Source of the DNA: Plantago ovata
Taxonomy: Eukaryota; Streptophyta; Magnoliopsida; Lamiales; Plantaginaceae
Assembly (NCBI GenBank): GCA_028274465.1
Contig: CM051455.1
Location: 119,201,547 to 119,265,546 of the forward strand
Length of the DNA stretch: 64,000 nucleotides
Reading direction: 5' to 3'
This document shows positions 1 through 10,940 of the stretch, piece by piece. The notes beneath the pieces were generated by a model. That model was not told the DNA's origin, did no database searches, and saw nothing but the letters and a program-made list of their open reading frames with translations. The stretch's first letter is position 1, and each line of letters starts with the position of its first letter. Made by a program: the position numbers and the translations under genes.

Positions 1-1139
1 CTTGCTGATGGAACATATGTGACCTCTTGCTGAAAGTACTGAATTTGCGCTCCAATGTTACTGTTTGAATTCTATTCAAATATGCATTAAATGCAAAGCT
101 TGCACGCGAAGGACATGAAGACTAGAAGACAAACAAGGACGCTGCTTAAAGTACAAAAGCAAGATAGTGACATCTTAAGGATCAAAAGCCTTGGAATTTA
201 AAATTCAAACGGCTCCTTATTTTCACTATAAATAGAGGTCATCCGGCGATGAGTTGAAGTGTGTCAACAACGTGATCAAACTCTCACTTGTGCTTAAACT
301 CACATACCTTCAAACTCTCTATACTGCCATTGATCCGTTCCAAGACTTAAAGCTTAAAAAAGCTACTTGTGAAGAAGTAGAACAAACTCAGCTAAGAAAT
401 TAGTTAAGTGTTCTTTCTTTCGAACAAGAACAAGTCTTGACACCAGAAACAATCAAACTTGTTTACTGCAAAGTATTCAAAGTTGTGTTTCTTAGATTAC
501 TTGTTGTAACTGAATAAGTTATAATTAAGTTATCTCACCCCAAAACTCTCTAACTGAAAATACACCCTTTCAGGCGTGATATTCAGGGGGAACTTAATCG
601 AGCATAGTTTTGCTGATTAAAAGTACCAAGTTTGGTGGAGAACAAGGTTATGTTCTCTAGATTAGGTTGGAGACAAAGCAAGTGTGCTTTGGTTTCTGTT
701 GAATCGCTCTAGATAGGAGATTGTAAGGAACCTCAATCATATCTTAGTGGATTCATTCCTAAGAAAGGACAAAGTGGATTAGTTGAGAGATTACGCCACT
801 CTCAGATACCACTATAAAAGTGTTTGTGTGATTTACTTATTGTACTTAGTTTTCAGCAAATCATATTTGTCTGTACACAGTCACTCACATCACTTGCTGA
901 AACCTTTACTAACTGAAAGAGCACTTATTGTATCAAAGACTTCCGCTCTCTGATTTTAAGTATCAACAAACCAAGCTACTGAAAAGTAACTTACGCTTGC
1001 TGAGAAAGTTAAGTATCAGCAAACTCATTACTGAAAAGTAATAAGCACTTGCAGAAAAAGTTTTAAACGATGAAAGTTTGAAAACACTATTCACCCCCCC
1101 CCCCTTCTAGTCTTTTCTTGTTGTTTAAAGGGACCAACA
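1..1139 (+). mobile_element. SIRE-left 5' LTR, cut by the window edge
   Basis: Terminal repeat of a Ty1/Copia SIRE-type element. Position 1 aligns with 60905 in the complete copy at 60447-62041, so about 458 bp lie outside the window. It ends in CCAACA, two bases before a primer-binding site. It contains a TATA box (226-235), a poly-C run near 1095 and many TTGCTGAA octamers. A third copy lies inverted at 52714-55199. Seen directly: homology of the three copies, the TG...CA ends of the complete copies, and the adjoining PBS. The SIRE assignment rests on the downstream gag-pol and the extra 3' ORF. Confidence 0.93.
226..235 (+). promoter_or_regulatory. TATA box of SIRE-left LTR
   Basis: CTATAAATAG is preceded by TTTTCA and conserved at 61131-61140 and, inverted, at 53616-53625. 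It is the likely core promoter for the full-length transcript, which would start about 30 bp downstream. Its position in the middle of the LTR fits a U3/R boundary. Confidence 0.75.
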
Positions 1140-1141
1140 AG

Positions 1142-1154
1142 TGGTATCAGAGCC
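1142..1154 (+). other. Primer-binding site, initiator tRNA-Met type
   Basis: TGGTATCAGAGCC lies two bases after the LTR end and is the usual plant Copia primer site, complementary to the 3' end of initiator tRNA-Met. It fixes the orientation of the element as plus. Confidence 0.95.
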
Positions 1155-1249
1155 AGGTTCTTTAACCTTCAGCACTGAACCTAGATCCCCTTAGGTGCTT
1201 TCCGTAAATCACTCTCACTTGATCAGTTTGGTAGTGCTTTGCTGATAGG

Positions 1250-2362
1250 ATGTCTTTAGGAGATGCTCCCTTGCTGAAGCTGGAAAATTATGAGAAATGG
1301 CGAAACAACATGATGCTACATCTTGAGGCCATTAGTGATGAGATGGTTACTGTCATTAATGATGGACCTATCAAGATCACTAAGATTGAGAAAAGCTTTC
1401 CTCACAAAACCACGGATCCTACTGGTAAGCAAACTATCTTAGGAGAACCGGTTGACACCGTCGTTCCAAAACCAAGAGAGGAATGGACTTCTGACGAAGC
1501 TAAGAGATTCCGTCTTGATGGCCAAGCAAGAAATATCATCATTCGATCAACTCCGGATACCATACAGTGCAAACTGTGGGGTGCTAAGACTGCAAAGGAA
1601 GCTTGGAAAATGGTTCAAGATCTTTGTGCTGGATCTGACAAAACCAAGGAAAACAAACTTGAAGTACTTAAATTAAAGTTTCAAAACTTTAAGCAAGGTA
1701 CAAACGAGTCACTGGAAGACTTGGACTTCAGATTCACAACTCTTGTTAGTGAAATGGCAGCCTTGGGTGTTGGAAATCATTACTCAGATTCTGAGAAGGT
1801 GAAAGCCATCATCAGAAGTCTGAATCAAGAATGGATCCACACTCAGAATTTCTATTACAATCAAGGAATGCCAGATATTGCACCAACAGAGTTGTTCTCT
1901 CATCTTGCTACTATCAATTATGAGACAAAGCAAAGATAAAATGTATTTGCTGAAAAATCGCAAAACATTGCTCTTGCTGCAAAGCCGTCATCTTCTGAAA
2001 AGAAGAATGATAAAGAGCCTACTGATGAAAACTCTTTGGTTGTCAAAAACATGAAGAAATTCATTAGCAAGGAACTTGAAAGGCGAAAAGCAAAAGAGAA
2101 GCTGAAAAAGCAGCTTGGTAACAACTACCATAAGTACAAGAATGAGACTAGCTCGCTGAACAAGCAAGCTCAACAAGCAACTTCATCAGAAGAACCAGCA
2201 GTTGGAAATGATCTATGCTTTTACTGCAAAAAGCCTGGACACTTCAAAGCTAATTGCCCTTTGCTGAAAGGCAAATCTGCTGAAAAGAAGAAGAAGTTCA
2301 AAAGAGCTTTTATTGCTGAAGAAAAGAAGAAGCTTAGCAAAAATCGATGCATTGTGTATTGA
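1250..2362 (+). pseudogene. SIRE-left gag (decayed)
   Basis: The capsid-type Gag starts at ATG 1250 (MSLGDAPLLKLENYEKW). The first 229 codons resemble the UBN2/Copia gag family (WRNNMMLHLEAI, then AWKMVQDLCAG and LKLKFQNFKQGTNESLEDLDFRFTTL in separate blocks). An in-frame TAA at 1937-1939 interrupts it. The same frame continues through a lysine-rich stretch to a CCHC zinc knuckle (CFYCKKPGHFKANC) encoded near 2216-2257, which in this family binds genomic RNA. The frame is lost near 2330-2362, where the reading passes to the next frame. The two lesions make the copy inactive. Confidence 0.9.
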
Positions 2363-3671
2363 TACTAGCTCCGAAGATAGTGAGGATGAAAGTTCAGACA
2401 CCGACGATGAAGAAGCCACTCTAGACGTGGAGATTGGCAAAGAAGTTTGTGGAATAGCTATGGAAGCTTATCCAGATGTGTCAAACTACGAATTCTGCCT
2501 CATGGCCGGTCAGGTAAACAACCCTACCTCAGACTCAGACTCAGAAAGTGAAGACGAGATTGACCTTGACAAGATTCATGGAGAAATCGAAAGATTTGAG
2601 AAAACTCTGAGCAGACAGCAAGAGAAACTACAATTTGCTGAAATTCTGACCAAGCAGACTACTGAAAAGTACGTCTTGCTGAAGGAAGAAACAGAAGAAA
2701 ACGATGTTGAAATAAGGCGTCTTAAGAAGTTGATTGCTGAAGCTACAGATAAGAATTCTCAAATGGCATTAGAATTGGAAGAATATCAGTCCTCAATTCT
2801 AAAGTTACTTGCTGAAATTCAAGAGATGAAAAAGATGAAAATCAATTTTAAATCTTATGTGGACGCAAGTAATACGCTGACTGAACTAAACTCTTATTTG
2901 AGAGACCCATCTTAGAAAGAAGGTTTAGGCGCAATGTATGAAGGTGATGACGTAGAAATCTTGAGAAAAGATAATTCACCTATCTCCTTTGTACGTGCTA
3001 CTGATAGTGGTCTACCAGAAATCTATCAATTTGGTCAATCTAAGGTTGCTGAAACAAGCAATCAAGTACCTATGACCATAAAGCCCGTTGTTGCTACTCA
3101 AAGTAACAAGACTTTAAAAGGAAAACAGGTTGTTGAGAAGCAAACTGGAAAGAAAAAGGATGTTGTGAAGCATCCCGCCAAACAAGTTGCTGAAAAGAAA
3201 ATTGTTAAGACTAAAGATAAGATTACTAAAAGTAATCAGAAGTCCTTTGCTGACAAACCTGAATCAAGTAAGGTTGCTGAAGCTAAAGCTCAGCATTCTC
3301 CGAAAAGTGGACTCGGTTTCAAAACCAAGCAAAGTCAACTCTTTCATGAGTATAAGCAAAGTTAGCAAAGATACTTCAAAGAGATGAATAAAATCAAGCC
3401 TAAGAATTCTGAAAAGAATCTTAATGCTAGGGCTAGAAGGAACCTTGCTAGAAAAGAACTTACTGAAAAGTATGTTCAGCAAAAAGGTCAACCGAGCAAG
3501 ACACCACATCAGAAAGTGGATTTGACCAGCACGAGTCAAAAGTCTTTCAGCTCAAAACCTCCTAGTTCCTCAGCAAGTAGAAAACAAGTCAAAGTTGAAA
3601 AACTTAAGACTTGGGTTTCCACTGGACGCATTCTTGAACATGTTAATGGACATCCATTATTGGATAATTAA
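2313..3671 (+). pseudogene. SIRE-left gag-pol linker: acidic, coiled-coil and lysine-rich region
   Basis: This frame follows the zinc knuckle. It encodes an acidic segment (SSEDSEDESSDTDDEE), a heptad-like E/K/L-rich stretch at about 2570-2910 that looks like a coiled coil, and then a long basic S/K-rich tail. It has in-frame stops at 2913-2915 and 3363-3365 and ends at TAA 3669-3671, where the protease continues in another frame. SIRE-type elements commonly carry extra sequence between Gag and protease. I recognise no enzyme domain here. Boundaries are approximate because of the frame changes. Confidence 0.7.
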
Positions 3672-3676
3672 CTTGT

Positions 3677-5100
3677 TTGCTCTTGATTGTGCAGACTTCA
3701 GCCACGGAGACAAACGATGCAATCTGGCACTTTGATAGTGGTTGTGGAAAGCACATGACGGGCAACAAGAATAAACTTATAAACTATAGACGGTGGTCTA
3801 AAGGTCCAACAATAAGGTTTGCTGGTGGAGGCTCCGATTCTACAAAAGGCTATGGTGATGTGAAGTTAGGATGCATAACCATTACTGGAGTTCTTTATGT
3901 CAAAAATCTTAAGTTTAACCTTTTCAGCATGAGTCAGTTTGCTGACAAAGGATACTTCATCAAAATTAAAAGTGATGAATGTAAACTTATAGATTTCGAG
4001 ACTAAAAAGGTAATAATGATTGCAAGAATATCAGGAGGCTTGTACACTGTTGATTGGTCTTCAGCAATTGTTGAAAAATGCCTTGTCTCAGATCATGATT
4101 GCCTTGCTGAAAAAGCATGGTTATGGCATAAACGAACAAGTCATCTAAACTTCAAGACGCTGAATAAGCTGTCTAAAAAGGCACTTGTAGTTGGATTACC
4201 TAGGGTTACTTTTAAGAAGGATGGTGTTTGCAATGCATGTCAGCAAGGAAAGCAAACCAAATCTTCTTTCAAGAACAAGGCAGTACAATCAACTACAAAA
4301 CCTTTACAACTCTTGCACATGGACTTGTTTGAATTTTCTTCAACAAGCTATGCTGGTAGGAAGTATGGTCTAGTCGTGGTAGATGACTATTCAAGATTCA
4401 CTTGGGTAATATTCATCAAGCACAAATCTGAAACCAAGACTGAAATACCTAACTTGCTGAATAAGCTTGAAGTCATGAAAAATGACAAGGTAAAAGTCAT
4501 AAGAACAAACCATGGTGCTGAGTTTGTAAACCAGTACATAACTTAATATTGTACCTCAAAAGGTATACAACATCAGTTATCCTCAGTAAGAACACCACAA
4601 CAAAACGGTGTTGCTGAACGGAAGAATCGTACCCTGAAAGAAGCCGCAAGAACAGTGCCTGCTGACACTGAAATAAGTGAGGCTTATTGGGTTGAAGTGA
4701 TTAATACCGCCTGTTATACTCAAAACAGATGTTTGATTACTAAGGAATACAACAAAACTCCTTATGAATTGTTTGTTGGAAGACCTCCTAACATCACTCA
4801 TCTAAGAGTATTTGGTTGCAAGTGTTTCGTTCTTCACAATGGTAGAGAATACCTAAGAACATTTCAACCAAAGGCAGGCGAAGCGATATTTCTTGGCTAC
4901 TCCTTGCATAGTAAAGCTTATAGAGTTTACAACAAAAAGGCACAAAAGATTGAAGAATCAGTGCATGTTGTATTCTATGAAAAGTCAAAAGGTGTGCCTG
5001 CTGAAGAAGAAATCTCAGAATGTATGAAAAAACTAATCATACATGAGCAAAGAACTGAATCTGATGCTAGGCAAATCAAGTCAATTGAACTAAATGATGA
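3677..5100 (+). pseudogene. SIRE-left protease and integrase
   Basis: The retropepsin-type protease has its catalytic DSG (HFDSGCGKHMTG; Asp codon at 3734). It is followed by the pre-integrase zinc-binding region (LWHKRTSHLN ... CNACQQGK) and the integrase core: HMDLFEF with the first Asp, VVVDDYSRFTWV, RTNHGAEF (Asn where Asp of the DD35E triad is expected), and NGVAERKN with the Glu after the break. An in-frame TAA at 4544-4546 splits the core, and the same frame resumes through about 5000. The integrase C-terminal region ([12 protein letters not shown]) is visible. The changed catalytic Asp and the stop show that it is inactive. Confidence 0.88.
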
Positions 5101-5520
5101 TTCTGACAATGACTCTCCTCCCCCTAGTCATGACAAGATAAATATAGTTCACGACAAAGAATTTCCAGCGAAAGACGCGGTTGCTCCGGAAGTTGCTGAA
5201 ATTACGCAATCTCCAATGCCTGCTGATGAACTACCTCAATCGAGCAATGCTGAACAAGCAGTTGCTGATGAACAAATCTCAGCGGAGACACAAATTCCCA
5301 GTAGTACTGAACAATTACATACTAAAGAGTCACATGCTGATGAGCAAACATATCCTGATACAACAAACAGAAAACCTGTTAATAAATGGATTAGAGGTCA
5401 TCCCTCTACGGATATGATTGGCGACATCAATAAACGCCAAGTGACTAGATCCAAAGCTACTCATGGACTTGCTGAAGAAGCAATTGTCGTAGAAGTAGAA
5501 TCATTGTTCTCTTGCTTTGT

Positions 5521-7062
5521 GTCAGAAATTGAACCTAAAACCATAAAAGAAGCTTTAAAGCATTCTGACTGGATAAAGGCAATGCATGAAGAACTGGATC
5601 AATTTGAAAGAAACAAAGTCTGGAAACTTGTGCCACTTGCTGAAGACAAGAAAGCTATTGGTACAAAGTGGGTGTTCAGAAACAAGCTGAGCGAGTCTGG
5701 TGAAGTAACAAGAAATAAAGCACGTCTAGTTTCTCAAGGTTACTGTCAGACTGAAGGATTGGACTATGATGAGTCTTATGCACCAGTTGCAAGATTGGAT
5801 GCAATTAGGCTTTTCTTGGCCTTTGCTGCTCACAATGACTTCATTGTTTACCAAATGGATGTTAAAAGTGCATTCTTAAATGGTGAACTTGCTGAAGAAG
5901 TCTACCTAGAACAACCCCCTGGCTTTGAACTTCCCTCAGAAATCAAGATGGTATAGCAGCTTCAGAAAGCTGTATATGGTCTAAAGCAAGCACCAAGAGC
6001 ATGGTATGATACCTTGGCTAAGTTCTTGCTGGAAAATGGTTTCAAGAAAGGTGAAGTTGACAAAACCTTATTTACCATGAACCATGATGGTAAAATACTC
6101 TTAGTTCAAATTTATGTGGATGACATAATTTTTGGATCTAAGGACAAGCAACTTTGTGATGATTTTGCCAAACTCATGACAAATAAGTTTGAAATGAGTA
6201 TGATGGGAAAATTGAATTATTTCCTAGGATTGCAAGTCAAGCAACTCAAAGATGGAATATTCATAAATCAAGCAAAGTATGCGAAAGAAATGCTCATAAA
6301 GTTTAGGATCAAAGAGGATGAGAAACCTGAAAAGATCCCTATGAGTGTTGGTACCAAATTGGGCTATACTAAAGAGGACAAAAGTGTTGAAGAACACAAG
6401 TATAGGAAGCTCATTGGTTCCTTGTTGTATCTAACAGCAAGTAGACCTGACATTCAGTATGCTGTTTGTGTGTGAGCAAGATTCCAATCTGATCCAAGAG
6501 AATCACACTACAAAAAGGCAATCAAGACACTGAAATATGTTAAAGCTACAGTCAATGTTGGATTATGGTATCCTAAAGATTCTGGACTTGAATTGGTTGG
6601 TTATTCTGATGCTGATCATGGAGGATCAACTCTTGATAGAAAAAGTACCTCTGGAACTTGTCAGTTTTTGGGTACTAGATTAATATCATGGTTCAGCAAG
6701 AAGCAAACCTGTGTTGCCAATTCATCTACTGAATCTGAATACATTGCAGCTGGTTGTTGCACAGCTCAAATCCTATGGATTCAGCAACAATTAAGAGATT
6801 ATGGTATTTCTGCAAAGAAAACACCAATCTTTTGTGATAATACAAGTGCTATTGCAATCACCCAAAATCCTAAGTTTCACTCTAGGACTAAGCACATTGA
6901 TATTAGACATCACTTCATTAGAGATCATGTGGAAAAAGGTGATATTGAGGTTGTGAAAGTAGGCACAGATGATCAGCTTGCTGACATCTTTACCAACCCC
7001 TACCGGATAATAGGTTCGCAATGCTAAGGTATAACCTTGGATTGATTGAACTACCTCAATAA
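5521..7062 (+). pseudogene. SIRE-left reverse transcriptase and RNase H
   Basis: This is the Copia reverse transcriptase. Motifs are [17 protein letters not shown], then [20 protein letters not shown] with the first catalytic Asp, and IYVDDIIFGS (YVDD box) near 6112. RNase H follows (VGYSDADHGG, NSSTESEYIAAGC, FCDNTSAIA, HSRTKHIDIRHHFIRDHV). In-frame stops lie at 5954-5956 and 6473-6475. A frameshift near 7002 hides the true C-terminus (RFAMLRYNLGLIEL), which ends at TAA 7060-7062. The hairpin array begins only 19 bp after this stop. Confidence 0.92.
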
Positions 7063-7080
7063 AGGATACACTTGGCAGAA

Positions 7081-7441
7081 TGCTGAAACAGGTATTCAGC
7101 AAGCCAAAGTATTCCTGTTTAAAAGACTCAGTCACTGATTTCTTCTAAGAAATGATAGGTCACTACATGTTTGCTGAAACAGGCATTCAGCAAGTAATTC
7201 CTTCAAAACGGGTATTTGTTAGGAAACTTGATCACTTGCTGAGACAGGCTCTCAGTAAGAGAAAGAGCTTAAGGATTGCTGAGACAGGCACTCAGACAAT
7301 CAAAGATATTGAAACAGGTATTCAAGTATCAAAAGAATTTTCTGAGACGCGAACTCAGAAAAAGAGTAAAGCTCATCTCTCAGATTTTACCAAAGGATAT
7401 CTCAAGTACAAAAGAATTTACTGATACGGGAAATCAGAAAT
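7081..7441 (+). repeat. Array of eight heptaloop mini-hairpins
   Basis: Eight degenerate copies of an arm-loop-arm unit. Arms and 7-nt loops: 7081 TGCTGAA/TTCAGCA loop ACAGGTA; 7171 TTGCTGAA/TTCAGCAA loop ACAGGCA; 7200 CAAA/TTTG loop ACGGGTA (plus CCT/AGG outside bulges); 7235 CTTGCTGAG/CTCAGTAAG loop ACAGGCT; 7275 CTGAG/CTCAG loop ACAGGCA with ATTG/CAAT outside a bulge; 7305 TTGAA/TTCAA loop ACAGGTA with GATA/TATC outside a bulge; 7338 TTTTCTGAG/CTCAGAAAA loop ACGCGAA; 7416 CTGAT/ATCAG loop ACGGGAA with ATTT/AAAT outside a bulge. Stems change on both sides together while the loop keeps AC and its 7-nt length. No known family is recognised. Confidence 0.85.
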
Positions 7442-7477
7442 ATCTTTTAAACTTAGGAAATTATGAGATATCTAATT

Positions 7478-7490
7478 AAGGGGAAAATTT
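7478..7490 (+). other. Polypurine-tract-like sequence inside the element
   Basis: AAGGGGAAAATTT resembles the true 3' PPT of the same family at 60432-60446 (AAAAAGGGGGAAATT), yet no LTR follows; CAGCAAG comes next. It could be an internal second plus-strand primer, or a relic of an ancestral 3' end from before ORF3 was acquired. Confidence 0.45.
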
Positions 7491-7825
7491 CAGCAAGTAT
7501 CTAGGTTGATAATTCAAACTCGCTGAAAAGATTCTTGTCTATTTCAGCAAGCAATCTATCCCTTAATACTCGGTAAAATCAATTTGTGACGTTAATCGGG
7601 CACAAATAAACTCGTAATAATCATGACATGAAATTCAATCGTGGCCATTGATTAAAAGGAGTTACTAATCTAACGGTTAATAAAACAAAGAGAGAGAGTG
7701 CTCTGACGGTTTCAAGATAGTGGGCCACCACGCATTTAATGCAAAGGCTCCACTAACTCCAGTGTTTCTATGTTTTACCCTTGCTAAGAGCTCAAATCGA
7801 TTGAGTTTCTCACACACCAGAGACA

Positions 7826-7835
7826 CTATATAAAG
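7826..7835 (+). promoter_or_regulatory. Candidate internal TATA box for ORF3
   Basis: CTATATAAAG lies about 135 bp upstream of the ORF3 ATG and is followed by a purine-rich then pyrimidine-rich leader (CATTTCCTTTCTCTGCAAA). Spacing and composition fit a plant RNA polymerase II core promoter. No transcript evidence is available, so activity is inferred. Confidence 0.5.
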
Positions 7836-7969
7836 AAGGAGTTAGAGAAATGACAAAATTCTTTAACTCACATTTCCTTTCTCTGCAAATTTTAGCCTGA
7901 ATCTACTGTACCTCCGGTCAAAAAGCAAACTATCTCTTTTCGTACACATTTTCTTGCTCTATAAAAGAA

Positions 7970-9576
7970 ATGGCTCCCAAGAGACAGTCTTCTAAGTCCT
8001 CAAAGTCATCAAAGGTTGACAGTGCTGAAACACGCACTGCTCCGGCTACAACCACAACGAAAGTTGTGTTGAAAAACGACCGCATATCCGAAAAACCTAT
8101 GCCTCCGTCATATCTTGACACTGCAAAGTGTGAGATGATGATGCAATGGGGAGGTTTTGCTAAAGAAAAGTACATTAGGTACTTTTATGAACAAGAACTC
8201 GATGACGAAAATGAAGAGGCGCTTGAGCTTATCGAGCAGCAAGGCCTCATGAACTTTATCTCTACTCGCACTAAGCAAGTGAGCATGATTGATACAATGG
8301 AATTCTACAACAATGCAGAAATCCAGTCCCTTACTGATAGTAAAGGAGTCACTGAAAAAGTGATCTTTACTACAGTTCAGAACACGCAAATCGTCCTGAA
8401 ATGGACTGATTTAGCGGAGATATTTCAGATTCCAACCACTGGAACTGAAGATGACGTCACTGCCACTGACGAAGAAATTGAAGCTTTCTACTGTGACGTC
8501 AGAAATGAGAAAATGAAGAAAGGCGAGATTGCTCCCGTGACTTGGACAAAGCACGTTAATAGAAAGCATCTCTGCCATTCACTTGGTCTAGTAGCTCTGC
8601 TACTAATAAAAGTTCTTGACTCCCAAGTTGGAGGAATTGACCAAGTAGGCCTGAGAAGATGGCCATTGCTGATGCATATCCATGAAAATAAAACGGAACT
8701 TAACTGGGCTAAGTACATTTTCAACAGGCTTGTTGATTGTGTTACTAAGTTTAAGGTAAAGGTAGAAGACAACAAGGTCTCACCTTCCTTTCCAGTTATG
8801 TATGGAATCAAGATATGCTACATCCTTGAACATTTCAGGATTCAGCTAAGAAACCCATTGCTAATCAAGAAATCTGTATGCAATGTGGGAAGATCATTCT
8901 ACAAGCAGATGTACCTAAGATTGCTGGAAAGAAAACTAAGAAGACAACAACTGCAAATGTTGTCAGCACAAGCCAGCAAGAAAGGTATACAACAGCTGCA
9001 GATGTTACCACTCGGAAACTTAGAGATGAAACTGCTGTTGGTGGTGGTAACACAAATGAAACTGCTGTAGAAAATCAACAAGGTACGTGTACAAGAGCCG
9101 TTGCTGAAAATGCAACTATAGATGACTCTGGGAAACTGGAGAAATCTAACAAGAAAAAGCGGAAAGCTGATGATGACACTCAGACTGCAGCGTCATCAGC
9201 AAACCCCGTACCTAAGAGGAAACAGACCAGCAACAAAAGGAAGAAAACACTGGCCCACAAGTCAGTCCCTGCTGTCCAAGACCTCTCAGACAATTCCCAG
9301 ACAAATGCTGAAACGCATTTGCCAGTAGATGTTGCTGAGGTGATTACTGAAACCTATGTCAGCAATGTTGAAGTGTTTGCGGAAGCCTTCAACAATCAAC
9401 TTAACGTTGATACCTCTACTGAGAATAGACCACAAGGCAGTGGAAATGAAATTCCTGCCCAAGTCCCAGATATCTACATTGTAGATAATTTAGATGATCC
9501 AAATTGGAACCAGCAAGTGACATTGCTGCCGATCTGCAAAGAGCGGCACTTGCTGATGCTGCTGAAAAGATGGTTG
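7970..9576 (+). pseudogene. SIRE-left ORF3, 5' part (extra 3' ORF, env-position)
   Basis: The ORF starts at ATG 7970 (MAPKRQSSKSSKSSKVDSAE) and lies where SIRE-type elements carry an env-like ORF. No signal peptide or membrane segment is visible, so an envelope role is not supported. Residues about 80-290 (MEFYNNAEIQSL ... VLKWTDLAEIFQIP ... SLGLVALLLIKVLDSQVGG ... FPVMYGIKICYILEHF, in separate blocks) have the general layout of the plant-transposon protein family typed Transposase_32; this similarity is weak and judged by eye. A one-base deletion near 8908, compared with the right copy, shifts the frame into a lysine-rich, NLS-like tail (KKKRKADDD). A second small indel lies near 9503. The reading is then interrupted by Gyp1 at 9582. 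Confidence 0.78.
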
Positions 9577-9581
9577 CTGAA

Positions 9582-10940
9582 TGATGATGTCGTTTTTCAC
9601 CAATTAAATTTGTTTAAAAGCCTAAGAACACTTATCACTACACAAACTAGATTGCAATGGCAAGTTGTCCCCGAGTGTCGTTCTCTCGGGACCTAACGTG
9701 GCTTTGCTTGAGGTTTTTGCTAGTAATTTCAGTCAACGAGTTCAAATGTTTATAGAATCGTTTTCCTTGAACAAAGCAACGAGAAATCAGATGGTTGTAA
9801 TCAAGTTTGGAAAACGGTTGGTGGTAGAAATCAAATACACATGCATGGGTTACGAATATGCTCACAAGTTCAGTGCGTAAAACCTTCGATCAAGTCTGCT
9901 AAGCAACTCGTCAAGGTAAATTTCAATACTTTAGAGGTGCTTGTCACTAAAACCATTTATCTAGCATGCTGCAAAACTCTAACATACAATCCTATAGCTT
10001 TCATTGACCAAGAGTTTGTCACTATACTCAATTCGAATATATTTTATAGGCAACTAAGAATCATATGAAGGAATTTGCAGCAAGATTGAATCACAATCGC
10101 ATGTAAGCATAAACATAACCCATAGCATGCATATTCTACATTCTACCACCAACACAAAAGATTTAGCTACTCATATTCATCAAAATAGACATCAATTCAT
10201 ATGAATAATAATCAGAATACATCATATCAAACTACAAGACAAGAGAGTGATACAAGTTACCACCAAAGCTGTCACTAATCGGTGGAAATCAAAGAAAACC
10301 TCTCCGTAGATGATTACAAAGGATGAATCCCAATCAAAACCTTGAATCCCAAGATAAAATACAATGTAATCTGAGTTTCCTCTCAGTTTTGGGGCTTAGG
10401 AGCTCTCCAAAACGAAGCTACAGTTCAAAAGATATTCAAAAAATGACTAAAGATCAGATCTAAGAAGGAAAATCCGAAAACGTAACCGCTGCCAAGCGGA
10501 CCGCTTGGAGAAGCCAAGCGAAGCGCTTTGGCACTCCAAGCGCTTCACTTGGCTTCTGTGCCAAAGCTCCTGGAAAATGAAGCGGAGCGCTTCACTATTC
10601 CAGGCGCTTAGATTGGCTCCTGGGCAAATTTTTGTCTTCAAACTCAATCTCTTTGCCCTCGCATGGCCCTGGGGTGTCTTGGACTCATCCTTCTCGATGC
10701 TTATTGATGCTCAAACACTTACGAATAAGCCACGGAGATTGGGGAACTTCAACGGGGCCATCTTTTTCATCAAAAACGCTCGTTTTTAGCTCCAAAAACG
10801 CCGTTTCGTACCTAAGTGCCTGAAAATGCAGAAAACACAAAACGTGACACTATTCTACAAAACTAACCAAAAAACAAGGCTAGAAGATAGCAAAAGAAGG
10901 TAAAAAAGACAAGATGAACGCGTTAAAAATACGTTCATCA
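9582..10940 (-). repeat. Gyp1 3' LTR
   Basis: 1359 bp; begins TGATGATGTCG and ends GTTCATCA on the plus strand. It is the 3' LTR because the element reads on the minus strand. At 10485-10625 it contains clustered palindromes (GCGGACCGC, AAGCGCTT). Compared with the other LTR it has an indel-rich stretch near 10265-10340. Confidence 0.92.

Larger units (their letters stand above)
7063..7969 (+). other. Intercistronic region between pol and ORF3
   Basis: This is about 0.9 kb without a credible coding frame. In order it holds an array of eight small hairpins (7081-7441), a polypurine-tract-like sequence (7478-7490), and an AT-rich stretch ending in a TATA box (7826-7835) before the ORF3 start codon at 7970. 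The order suggests a control region for ORF3 expression, by structured RNA, by an internal promoter, or both. Confidence 0.7.

Noticed and set aside
7081-7441. Regularly spaced repeats that might recall CRISPR
   Set aside because: Repeat units are degenerate, spacing is irregular, no cas genes, and the context is a plant retrotransposon.
7970-9070. ORF3 as a retroviral envelope protein
   Set aside because: Position fits, but no signal peptide, transmembrane anchor, cleavage site or cysteine-rich ectodomain is visible in either copy.
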